Source of the DNA: Methylomonas paludis
Lineage (GTDB): Bacteria; Pseudomonadota; Gammaproteobacteria; Methylococcales; Methylomonadaceae
Assembly: GCF_018734325.1 (NCBI RefSeq)
Contig: NZ_CP073754.1
Location: forward strand, 310,001 to 374,000
Length of the DNA stretch: 64,000 nt
Direction of reading: 5' to 3'
The notes beneath the pieces were generated by a model. It worked only from the letters and a program-made list of their open reading frames with translations, did no database searches and was not told where the DNA came from. A program made the translations under genes and the position numbers. Shown here piece by piece: positions 56,347-64,000 of the stretch (position 1 is its first letter; every line of letters begins with the position of its first letter).

Positions 56347-57168
56347 TTATGGCGTCGCTGCTTTATCGGCTTTAATGCCGTAATAATTTGACAGTACATC
56401 ATAAACGCCGCGGACACCGGTCTGTATCACCGGCTTAAGGGCTAAACAGCCGGTGTGCCACTGCCTGACTTTGCCGTCGAAATAAGATTCCCAGCTGCCT
56501 TGCCAGCAATCCGCTTTTTTCAACAAGCGGCCCACCAAAATCGAAGGCACTTCGTAGCGTGCAGAAGCCGTTTTCAGATTTCTGGATTCCGTGGTCAAAA
56601 CATCGTTAACAGCAATTTTTTGCTGCTCTTCCAGATCAAGCAGCGGATAAATTAACGGGATACCCTTAATTTTTGCGATTAGCGCCAAGCCACTTTCAAT
56701 ATCCGGCATGGTATCAGAATTGTAGAATTGCCAGCCCGCTCCTTCATCCACCACCAGCCAAACTAAAGTTTGCGGCCTGATTTCCGTCCAGATGCCCAGC
56801 TGATTCCTTCTTAATTCATCCAGCACCTGGTCCTCATCAAACTCAACTCGTAACAGGCGCGCACTGGTATCAGCATAATCATCCGCCGGCAGCGGTAAAA
56901 ACTGCGATTGTTTGACATATTGCTGAGCGTTCTGCAGCATTTGCTGAACTGCCGGAATTTGAGCGATATCTTCAGTAATGACCACCCGGTCCAGTACCGC
57001 AAACAAACCTTGTCTGATGGCGTAGTTTCTGGCATCAGACGATTCATTATTAGCGATTAGTTCGGCCGAAAAAACACCACTGACTTCCACAGCGGCCACC
57101 GGTTGACTTAGAGCCAACAGCAAAACCAACCATCCGTAACATCCAACTGCATATTTTAGAAAATTCAT
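56347..57168 (-). CDS. DUF2066 domain exported protein
   Basis: This 273-residue protein has a signal peptide (about 1-26, LALSQPVAA). The DUF2066 region includes [17 protein letters not shown] and [17 protein letters not shown]-type sequence. It is conserved next to purM in many gammaproteobacteria, divergently transcribed as here, but has no known function. A periplasmic place is likely. Confidence 0.9.
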   Translation of the reverse strand: MNFLKYAVGCYGWLVLLLALSQPVAAVEVSGVFSAELIANNESSDARNYAIRQGLFAVLDRVVITEDIAQIPAVQQMLQNAQQYVKQSQFLPLPADDYADTSARLLRVEFDEDQVLDELRRNQLGIWTEIRPQTLVWLVVDEGAGWQFYNSDTMPDIESGLALIAKIKGIPLIYPLLDLEEQQKIAVNDVLTTESRNLKTASARYEVPSILVGRLLKKADCWQGSWESYFDGKVRQWHTGCLALKPVIQTGVRGVYDVLSNYYGIKADKAATP

Positions 57169-57312
57169 TGCCCAGTGCCTAGTCTGCCGTTCTTAGAGTG
57201 GAGTTATAGTACAATATTGACTGATAATCCGGGTAAACTTACTGACTGGCGCAAATGTGTCATGATCTGCCCGTTGCTAAATTTTTACAATTTGTTGATC
57301 AAGAGGCCTACA

Positions 57313-58362
57313 TTGAGCGAACAACAGCAAGAACGCCTGAACTATAAGAGCGCCGGTGTCGATATTGAAGCAGGTAACGCTTTAGTCGAACGTATAAAAC
57401 CGATTGCAGCCAAAACCCGCAATGCCGGTGTAATGGCAGGGCTGGGCGGCTTTGGTTCCTTGTTTGAACTGCCGCTGGATCGTTATCGCAGTCCTGTACT
57501 GGTGTCCGGCACTGATGGTGTCGGTACCAAGTTAAAGCTGGCACTGGATTTAAATGTTCACGATACCGTGGGTATTGACCTGGTGGCCATGTGCGTTAAT
57601 GATATCGTCGTGCAAGGTGCAGAGCCGCTGTTTTTTCTGGATTATTTTGCTACCGGCAAACTCGATGTCGATACGGCGGCGGCGGTAATTGCCGGTATAG
57701 GTCAGGGCTGTGAATTGGCCGGGGCGGCTCTGGTTGGTGGTGAAACCGCAGAAATGCCAGGTATGTATGCTCATGGTGATTATGATCTGGCCGGCTTTTG
57801 TGTCGGCATCGTCGAAAAAGACCGCATCATAGACGGCAGCAAAGTCAAAGCGGGTGATGTATTAATAGGCTTGGCTTCCTCCGGGCCTCATTCCAACGGC
57901 TATTCACTGATTCGCAAGATTATCGAGAAATCCGGCCATAGCTTGGATGATCTGGTCAACGGCAAGCCGCTGGGACAAACCTTGTTGGAACCTACCCGTA
58001 TCTATGTAAAATCAGTTTTAAACCTGCTCAGCAGCATTGATGTGCATGCCCTGGCGCATATTACCGGCGGCGGCATCACCGAAAATCTGCCGCGGGTATT
58101 GCCCAAAGATTTATCTGCCAATATCCGGCTTTCCGCTTGGCAATTACCGGATATTTTTGTCTGGTTGCAGGAGCAGGGCAATGTGGCTTTGGTGGATATG
58201 CTGCTAACTTTCAATTGCGGCATCGGCATGATCTTATGTGTAGGCCAGGAAGATGTTGCTAATGCCTTGCAAATTTTGCAACAAAATGGTGAAAGCGCAG
58301 TGGTGCTCGGTGAAATAATCACAGCGACAGCGGAAAGCCAACGGGTAAATTATCAGGATTAA
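57313..58362 (+). CDS. purM: Phosphoribosylformylglycinamidine cyclo-ligase
   Basis: This 349-residue AIR synthetase of purine synthesis has motifs [76 protein letters not shown] and [17 protein letters not shown]. The frame is open to 57175, but PurM proteins begin near [17 protein letters not shown] 57313 with GAGG seven bases ahead is therefore the likely start. Confidence 0.95.
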   Translation: MSEQQQERLNYKSAGVDIEAGNALVERIKPIAAKTRNAGVMAGLGGFGSLFELPLDRYRSPVLVSGTDGVGTKLKLALDLNVHDTVGIDLVAMCVNDIVVQGAEPLFFLDYFATGKLDVDTAAAVIAGIGQGCELAGAALVGGETAEMPGMYAHGDYDLAGFCVGIVEKDRIIDGSKVKAGDVLIGLASSGPHSNGYSLIRKIIEKSGHSLDDLVNGKPLGQTLLEPTRIYVKSVLNLLSSIDVHALAHITGGGITENLPRVLPKDLSANIRLSAWQLPDIFVWLQEQGNVALVDMLLTFNCGIGMILCVGQEDVANALQILQQNGESAVVLGEIITATAESQRVNYQD

Positions 58363-58522
58363 GGCAAATGCTTGCTGGCCCTAACAGTCTATTTTTATGG
58401 CGTATTTGTCCTAAAATCAGCTGCAGGTAAGAATTTGTTGATAGCTTTTATTTTTTAGCTATTGCGTAACCCGGCAATATTGGCGATAATGCACCACTCT
58501 TCAGCTTTGACTGATGTTTTAT

Positions 58523-58636
<114 letters not shown>

Positions 58637-58661
58637 AAACGCCTCATTTCCTTAGTTGCCG

Positions 58662-60248
58662 ATGGCCTATCAGGTTCTTGCCAGAAAATGGCGCCCAAGC
58701 AATTTCTCCCAACTGGTCGGACAAGAACACGTCACATTATCGCTTACCCATGCTTTACAGCATGATCGTTTGCACCACGCTTATCTGTTTACCGGAACAC
58801 GTGGGGTTGGCAAAACCACTGTAGCCCGCATTTTAGCCAAAGCCATCAACTGCGAAAATCTGCAAGACTTTAATCCTTGCGGCGAATGTCAGGTATGCCG
58901 GGATTTTGAACAAGGCCGCTTCATGGACTTGATTGAAGTTGACGCAGCCTCCCGCACCAAAGTTGAAGATACCCGCGATTTACTGGATAACACCCAATAC
59001 GCTCCCCATCAGGGCCGCTATAAAGTTTATCTGATAGACGAAGTACATATGCTGTCCGGCCACAGCTTTAATGCCTTGCTGAAAACGCTGGAAGAGCCGC
59101 CGGCGCATGTAAAGTTTTTACTGGCAACCACCGACCCGCATAAGATACCGGTCACCGTCTTGTCGCGTTGTCTGCAGTTTAATCTTAAACGCCTGTTACC
59201 GGAACAGATAGCCACACAATTAGAATTTATTCTCGGTCAGGAACAGATCGAGTTTGAAAGCGCGGCGCTAAAACTGTTGGCACGTGCTGCAGACGGCAGT
59301 ATGCGCGATGCCTTAAGCTTGCTTGATCAAGCTATAGTGTATGGTAGTGGTGGCGTTAATCTGTCTGCTGTAAGCGGTATGTTGGGTACGATTGCCCAGC
59401 AGCCGGTAGCAGATATCTTAATGGCCTTGGCGGATGCTGATGCGCCGGCGCTGCTGGCAAAAACGGCCGAAGTGGCCGAATTAAGCCCGGATTTTGCCGA
59501 TATTTTGCAGCAAATTTTGCGGGTTCTGCATCGGGTGGCGCTCATTCAGCATATACCCGAGTTTAAGGATCAAGAATTTGATAAACAATTATTAAATCAT
59601 TTAGTACAAACCATTACGCCGGCAGATACCCAGTTATTCTACCAAATTGGCTTGATTGGTCAGCGTGATCTGCAACTGGCTCCGGATCCGCGTAGCGGGT
59701 TTGAAATGGTGCTGTTGCGCATGTTGACATTCAAGCCGCAACTACCCACAGATAAACCAGCTGCAGCCAGTCCCCCTGTGGTGAAAGTTAGAGAAAATAC
59801 CAATCGTTCAGTAATTGCCGCTCCTGCTGTAGAGCCGGTAGGCAATCTGCAGCAAGCAAATCGCTCGTCAACAGCAGCAAGCTGGTCTGAGATAATTTCC
59901 GCACTGCGGCTGCCGCCGTTAAGCCGGGAATTGGCCAGTCATTGTGTTTTGGAAAGCATGGCTGATAATGTCTGTCGCTTGCTGCTCAATCCTGATTTTC
60001 AGCAAATAGGCAACAAAGCAGAAGAAAAATTAAAAGATGCCCTGGAAAATTATTATGGAACCCCCATTAAACTAATTATTACCAAGCAAAGCACTGAACA
60101 AATGACCCCGGCTGAGCAAATGCAAAAAGCCAGTGAACACCGGCAAGAGGCTGCAGTGGCCAGCATCAATAATGATAAAAATGTTCAGGAATTAATGGAG
60201 ACTTTTACGGCCAGAATTTTGCCCGGCAGTATTGAGCCTCTCACCTAA
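58662..60248 (+). CDS. dnaX: DNA polymerase III subunit tau/gamma
   Basis: This clamp-loader ATPase has 528 residues from ATG 58662 (a TTG two codons earlier is possible). It shows [20 protein letters not shown], Walker [14 protein letters not shown], zinc cysteines in [37 protein letters not shown] and the sensor [16 protein letters not shown]. The C-terminal tau part is present. I saw no clear A-AAA-AAG slippery site for gamma production. ybaB and recR follow in the standard order. Confidence 0.97.
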   Translation: MAYQVLARKWRPSNFSQLVGQEHVTLSLTHALQHDRLHHAYLFTGTRGVGKTTVARILAKAINCENLQDFNPCGECQVCRDFEQGRFMDLIEVDAASRTKVEDTRDLLDNTQYAPHQGRYKVYLIDEVHMLSGHSFNALLKTLEEPPAHVKFLLATTDPHKIPVTVLSRCLQFNLKRLLPEQIATQLEFILGQEQIEFESAALKLLARAADGSMRDALSLLDQAIVYGSGGVNLSAVSGMLGTIAQQPVADILMALADADAPALLAKTAEVAELSPDFADILQQILRVLHRVALIQHIPEFKDQEFDKQLLNHLVQTITPADTQLFYQIGLIGQRDLQLAPDPRSGFEMVLLRMLTFKPQLPTDKPAAASPPVVKVRENTNRSVIAAPAVEPVGNLQQANRSSTAASWSEIISALRLPPLSRELASHCVLESMADNVCRLLLNPDFQQIGNKAEEKLKDALENYYGTPIKLIITKQSTEQMTPAEQMQKASEHRQEAAVASINNDKNVQELMETFTARILPGSIEPLT

Positions 60249-60265
60249 CCCTTTGGAGAAGTACC

Positions 60266-60589
60266 ATGAAAAGTGCGCTAGCGGGCATTATGCAACAAGC
60301 CCAAAAAATGCAGGACAATTACAAAAAAGCTCAGGAAGAACTGGCCGCCATTGAAGTGCTGGGTGAGTCCGGTGCTGGTCTGATCAGTATCGTCATGACC
60401 GGCAAGCGCGAAGTGCGTAAGGTCACCATAGATCCATCACTGTTAAGTGAGGATAAAGATATGCTGGAAGATTTAGTCGCCGCAGCCGTAAACGATGCTG
60501 TGCACAAAGTCGCGAAAATGAAAAAGGCAAAAATGGCAGACGTTACTGCCGGTATTCCAATCCCGCCAGGCTTTCAAATGCCTTTTTAA
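60266..60589 (+). CDS. ybaB: Nucleoid-associated protein YbaB/EbfC
   Basis: This 107-residue DNA-binding homodimer is helical at both ends with a short beta hairpin. [19 protein letters not shown] begins it and [16 protein letters not shown] ends it, both typical. GGAG precedes the start. It lies between dnaX and recR, coupled to both. Confidence 0.96.
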   Translation: MKSALAGIMQQAQKMQDNYKKAQEELAAIEVLGESGAGLISIVMTGKREVRKVTIDPSLLSEDKDMLEDLVAAAVNDAVHKVAKMKKAKMADVTAGIPIPPGFQMPF

Positions 60590-60590
60590 T

Positions 60591-61187
60591 ATGCAAAATC
60601 GCGGCTTGCTGAAAGAATTGATCCAGAGTTTCTGCTGCCTGCCTGGCGTGGGGCCTAAATCAGCACAACGCATGGCTTTTCATTTGCTGCAACGCAATCG
60701 CCAGGGTGGTGAGCAGCTTAGCCGGATTCTGGCGCAAGCCCTGCAAGAAATAGCTTACTGCGCAGAGTGCCGTACACTGACGGAAACCAAATTATGCGAG
60801 GTTTGTGCTAATTCCCAGCGCGATACCGGTTTGCTCTGTGTAGTGGAAAGTCCGGCCGATAGCTGGATCATTGATCAGGCTATCGGCTTTAAGGGCAAGT
60901 ATTTTATATTGCATGGCAGATTGTCGCCATTAGATGGAATAGGCCCGGATCAGCTAGGCATAGACGCATTGGAGCAGCGCTTGCAAGCAGGCGCAATCAG
61001 CGAAATAATTCTGGCAACTAACTCAACCGTGGAAGGTCAGGCAACAGCCCATTTCATCGCAGAAATTGCCGGTAAACACAATATTCGCGCCACGCGCATT
61101 GCTTACGGTATTCCAATGGGTGGTGAGCTGGAATTTATAGACAGCAGTACCTTATCCCACGCATTTAATGGACGCAGGGAAATCTAA
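60591..61187 (+). CDS. recR: Recombination mediator protein RecR
   Basis: This 198-residue RecFOR pathway protein has an HhH region with FCCLPGVGPKSAQRMAFHLL, a C4 zinc finger CAECRTLTETKLCEVC and a Toprim domain with VVESPADSWI. It begins two bases after the ybaB stop. It helps load RecA at gaps. Confidence 0.97.
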   Translation: MQNRGLLKELIQSFCCLPGVGPKSAQRMAFHLLQRNRQGGEQLSRILAQALQEIAYCAECRTLTETKLCEVCANSQRDTGLLCVVESPADSWIIDQAIGFKGKYFILHGRLSPLDGIGPDQLGIDALEQRLQAGAISEIILATNSTVEGQATAHFIAEIAGKHNIRATRIAYGIPMGGELEFIDSSTLSHAFNGRREI

Positions 61188-61288
61188 GAAGCTGTGTCTC
61201 GTAGGTGAGTGCTTACCGAATAATATCAGCAAGCAAACAGAAGCCAGATCAAGCTATAGATCAAATAGCAGGGCTACAATATCGTAAT

Positions 61289-61312
61289 AAAAGACCGCTA
61301 ATGCGGTCTTTT
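61289..61312. terminator. Bidirectional terminator between recR and cold-shock gene
   Basis: AAAAGACCGC pairs with GCGGTCTTTT across a TAAT loop, with A/T runs on both sides. It can stop the dnaX-recR and the converging csp transcripts. Confidence 0.85.
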
Positions 61313-61333
61313 AAACGTGTGCCCAACGTCAAC

Positions 61334-61543
61334 CTATAAAGGGGTAACGTTTTCTGCCTGTGGACCTTTTTGACCAGTGGTAACTTCCATCGTTACGCGC
61401 TGACCTTCTTTCAAGGTTTTACGGCCACTGCCATTGATAGCGCTAAAATGTACAAATACATCTTTGCCGCCTGCCTGTTCGATGAAACCGAAGCCTTTTT
61501 CATCGTTGAACCATTTTACTTTGCCTTCTACTTGTACTGACAT
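61334..61543 (-). CDS. Cold shock domain protein (CspA family)
   Basis: This 69-residue single cold-shock domain protein is an RNA/DNA chaperone. RNP1 reads KGFGFIEQ and RNP2 reads DVFVHFSAI. The leader from the promoter at 61654-61680 is about 100 bases, shorter than E. coli cspA but enough for some control. AGAGAG precedes the start codon. Confidence 0.95.
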   Translation of the reverse strand: MSVQVEGKVKWFNDEKGFGFIEQAGGKDVFVHFSAINGSGRKTLKEGQRVTMEVTTGQKGPQAENVTPL

Positions 61544-61653
61544 AAATCTCTCTTGCTTAATAAAGCCATCACTGGCGTGTTACGGGGTTTTGAATAAAGC
61601 GGGTAGTGGAAGACTTGGAAAAGCGACAACGATTACCTTGCTAAATCGGTGTC

Positions 61654-61680
61654 ATTATACATAGCAATTGTCTTTGTCAA
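61654..61680 (-). promoter_or_regulatory. Sigma-70-type promoter of the cold-shock gene
   Basis: On the minus strand TTGACA (61675-61680) and TATAAT (61654-61659) both match consensus, with a 15-base spacer that is shorter than the ideal 17. A TG lies just ahead of TATAAT, which could help. The region from 61681 to 62078 is AT-rich and shows no ORF; it should also hold the ilvE promoter. Confidence 0.6.
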
Positions 61681-62078
61681 AGCAAAAATACAGCGAATTA
61701 ACCGGTTAACAAATTATGACAAAAATCAGCTGAAAAAATCTTAATCAGCCTCCAATAGGTTATATTTTTAACAAATTGATTTTAAATGATTTTTTAATGA
61801 ATAGCCGCTTAGTGCTTCTGGAGTTGGCCTGTTTAATGTTTTTTTTACATTTGCCGCGAGACTAAAATTTTTAGCAGTTTTTTACAAGCATTCCCATCAA
61901 AAAAATCCACAAATTCAGCCAAAACTACTCAAAAAACAAACTATTGTTAAAAATATTTTCAAGCCTAATCGTGGTTTTTTATGCCGGTTAGTTAATGAGC
62001 ATAAGGCTTTATAGTACAATTTACCACTATAGCAGGCACCGCGCCCTTATTTATTAAGAAACATACAAACAGGTTCAT

Positions 62079-63008
62079 ATGATGAAAACGATGGATGACA
62101 GAGACGGCTGGATATGGCTTGATGGGAAATGGGTAGAATGGCGCGAAGCTAAAGTCCACGTTTTAACCCATACCTTACACTATGGTGCCGGCGTATTTGA
62201 AGGCTTGCGCGCCTATAATGCCCAAGGTGGTACCGCCATATTCAAATTGCAGGAACATACAGACCGGCTGTTCCGTTCGGCGCATATTCTGAATATGAAA
62301 ATGCCATACAGCAAAGATGAAATCAATCAGGCCCATCGTGATGCCGTAGCCAAAAATAACTTGGATAGCGCTTATATTCGCAGCATGTGTTTCTTTGGTT
62401 CCGAAGGTATGGGCTTACGGGCAGATAATTTAAAAGTTCATGTCATGGTAGCAGCCTGGAACTGGGGAGCCTATCTGGGCGCAGAAAACATGGAAAAAGG
62501 CATACGGATTCGTACCTCCTCGTATACCCGTAATCACGTTAACAGCACCATGTGTAAAGCTAAAGCCAACGGCAACTACATCAATTCCATACTGGCATTG
62601 CAGGAAGCTCTGGCCACCGGTTACGACGAAGCCCTGCTGCTGGATCATGAAGGGTTTGCTGCCGAAGGCAGTGGTGAAAATCTGTTCATCGTCAGAAACG
62701 GCAAACTATACACACCGGAAACCACCTCGGCTCTGGAAGGCATTACCCGCGACACCCTGATCACCATAGCCCGCGAACAAGGCTATGAAGTCAGCGAAAA
62801 GCGGATCAGCCGTGATGAAGTCTATATAGCCGACGAAGCCTTCTTTACCGGTTCCGCAGCGGAAGTCACCCCAATTCGCGAATACGATGGCCGAGCTATC
62901 GGCAGTGGCAGTCGTGGCCCGATTACCGAAAAACTGCAAGCCCTGTACTTTGATTACGTAAACGGCCGTCGCGACGACCATCGGGAATGGTTGAGCTTCG
63001 TCCGTTAA
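62079..63008 (+). CDS. ilvE: Branched-chain amino acid aminotransferase
   Basis: This 309-residue PLP fold-IV aminotransferase handles the last step of Ile, Leu and Val synthesis. Features are the HTLHYGAGVFEGLRAY motif, the PLP lysine in STMCKAKANGNYINS, DEALLLDHEGFAAEGSGENLF and FFTGSAAEVTPIREYDGR. It precedes waaF by two bases. Confidence 0.96.
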   Translation: MMKTMDDRDGWIWLDGKWVEWREAKVHVLTHTLHYGAGVFEGLRAYNAQGGTAIFKLQEHTDRLFRSAHILNMKMPYSKDEINQAHRDAVAKNNLDSAYIRSMCFFGSEGMGLRADNLKVHVMVAAWNWGAYLGAENMEKGIRIRTSSYTRNHVNSTMCKAKANGNYINSILALQEALATGYDEALLLDHEGFAAEGSGENLFIVRNGKLYTPETTSALEGITRDTLITIAREQGYEVSEKRISRDEVYIADEAFFTGSAAEVTPIREYDGRAIGSGSRGPITEKLQALYFDYVNGRRDDHREWLSFVR

Positions 63009-63010
63009 AC

Positions 63011-64000
63011 GTGAGTTTATCGGCAGCACGTATCCTTATCATCGGCCCATCCTGGGTCGGTGATATGGTCATGGCGCAAAGTCTGTTCATTAGCCTAAAA
63101 CAAACCCATCCAGATTGTCTTATCGATGTACTGGCCCCAGCCTGGTCAGCCGCACTGCTGGCGCGCATGCCGCAAATCAATCAGGCCATAGCCTTACCTT
63201 TGAGTCATGGCCAGTTGGCCTTAAGCACACGAATTAAACTAGGCAGACAATTAAGCCAACAACATTACCGGCAAGCCATTGTGCTACCCAATTCCTGGAA
63301 ATCAGCACTGCCCGTGTTTTTTGCCGATATCCCGCTGCGTACCGGTTATATAGGCGAATTGCGCTGGGGTTTATTAAACGACGCCCGCCGCCTCCATAAA
63401 CAGCGCTTGCCCATGACAGTGCAACGCTTTGTCGCGCTGGGTTTACCGGCCAACGCTGCACCAGCTCCCGCCTATCCCTTACCAAAACTGCTAGTCAGCC
63501 CGGCCTTACAGGCCGATGTCAGGGCCAAATTCAAAGTTAGCGCAGGCAGTAAAATTCTGGCAATCTGCCCCGGTGCGGAATACGGCCCGGCCAAACGCTG
63601 GCCGGCGGCGCATTTTGCGGAAGTAGCCCGGCAAAAACATCAGGCCGGCTGGCAGGTATGGCTGTTCGGTTCGGTCAAGGATCAGGCGGTCGCCGCCGAA
63701 ATTCAGACTTTGTCCGGCGGGATAGGCCGGGATTTTACCGGCAACACCAGTCTGGGCGAAGCGGTGGATTTATTATCGCTGGCCAGTGTGGTACTGAGTA
63801 ACGATTCCGGGCTAATGCATGTCGCAGCGGCGCTGGATAAACAGGTGATAGCGATTTACGGTTCCTCTGACCCCGGTTTTACCCCGCCGCTACACCCCCA
63901 GGCCAAAATTCTTAGTCTTAATCTGCCGTGCGCCCCCTGTTTTAAACGAGATTGCCCGCTGGGTCATACCCGCTGTCTTACCGACATCAGCCCGGCTATC
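63011..64000 (+). CDS. waaF: LPS heptosyltransferase II, 5' part
   Basis: This frame runs off the window edge after 330 codons. It starts at GTG two bases after the ilvE stop and translates to ILIIGPSWVGDMVMAQSLF, a WaaF hallmark. Then come PNSWKSALPVFFADIPLRTG, CPGAEYGPAKRWP and SNDSGLMHVAAALD, then SSDPGFTPPL. The enzyme adds the second heptose of the LPS inner core (GT9 family). Only the last few residues appear to be missing. Confidence 0.95.
   Translation, partial: MSLSAARILIIGPSWVGDMVMAQSLFISLKQTHPDCLIDVLAPAWSAALLARMPQINQAIALPLSHGQLALSTRIKLGRQLSQQHYRQAIVLPNSWKSALPVFFADIPLRTGYIGELRWGLLNDARRLHKQRLPMTVQRFVALGLPANAAPAPAYPLPKLLVSPALQADVRAKFKVSAGSKILAICPGAEYGPAKRWPAAHFAEVARQKHQAGWQVWLFGSVKDQAVAAEIQTLSGGIGRDFTGNTSLGEAVDLLSLASVVLSNDSGLMHVAAALDKQVIAIYGSSDPGFTPPLHPQAKILSLNLPCAPCFKRDCPLGHTRCLTDISPAI

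Noticed and set aside
58363-58522. Extra gene between purM and SRP RNA
   Set aside because: No ORF or conserved structure was found; it is probably the SRP RNA promoter region.

Overview
The window is chromosomal DNA of a gammaproteobacterium. Conserved blocks support this: yidC-mnmE, pyrG-kdsA-eno-ftsB-ispD-ispF-truD, glnL-ntrC, 4.5S RNA-dnaX-ybaB-recR, and ilvE-waaF. A methanotroph-like member (Methylococcales) is my guess from the overall gene set; no methane-oxidation gene lies here, so this is not proven.

Layout. 1-1591: end of yidC and complete mnmE. 1574-12211: an integrative element of about 10.6 kb inserted in the last codons of mnmE. It carries a tyrosine integrase, an AlpA/Xis-like HTH protein, three unknown ORFs, a Toprim primase-like protein, a DUF927 helicase-like ATPase, an iteron-rich origin-like region, a structured leader, a RadC-like protein, a serine resolvase with a three-subsite res-like locus, and a two-gene membrane-protein cargo module. 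Both ends keep a copy of the mnmE tail (FCIGK-stop), so mnmE is intact. 12211-12746: a decayed higBA toxin-antitoxin pair abutting the right end. 12774-18694: a redox/stress-type cluster (two pirins, two YceI proteins, cytochrome b561, azoreductase with divergent LysR regulator, SMR transporter) and a TacT-like toxin relic. 18831-30715: a long minus-strand run covering polysaccharide genes (one frameshifted), folP, YchJ, truD, ispF, ispD, ftsB, eno, kdsA and pyrG.

31429-41333: an MBOAT/SGNH acylation pair, mfd, a secreted protein of unknown role, and an outer-membrane efflux factor behind a possible RND-pump relic. 41711-46448: a sigma-54-type promoter followed by a PEP-CTERM-like exported protein, an arylsulfatase with an unusual CAVTR active-site motif, a membrane-anchored formylglycine-generating enzyme and a YkgJ-type cysteine-cluster protein. 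Converging on this is a secreted alkaline-phosphatase-superfamily enzyme. 48594-56315: a His-tailed EamA transporter, an amine oxidase, xthA, glnL-ntrC behind their own sigma-54-type promoter, and a dynamin-like membrane protein. 56347-64000: DUF2066 protein, purM, SRP RNA, dnaX-ybaB-recR, a cold-shock gene, ilvE and a partial waaF.

The most interesting parts are the integrative element, with its origin-like repeats, res locus and two-gene membrane module, and the sigma-54/sulfatase/FGE/YkgJ operon. Less prominent are an apparent ATT start codon in ftsB and several relic genes. I saw no rRNA, tRNA, CRISPR array or transposase gene.
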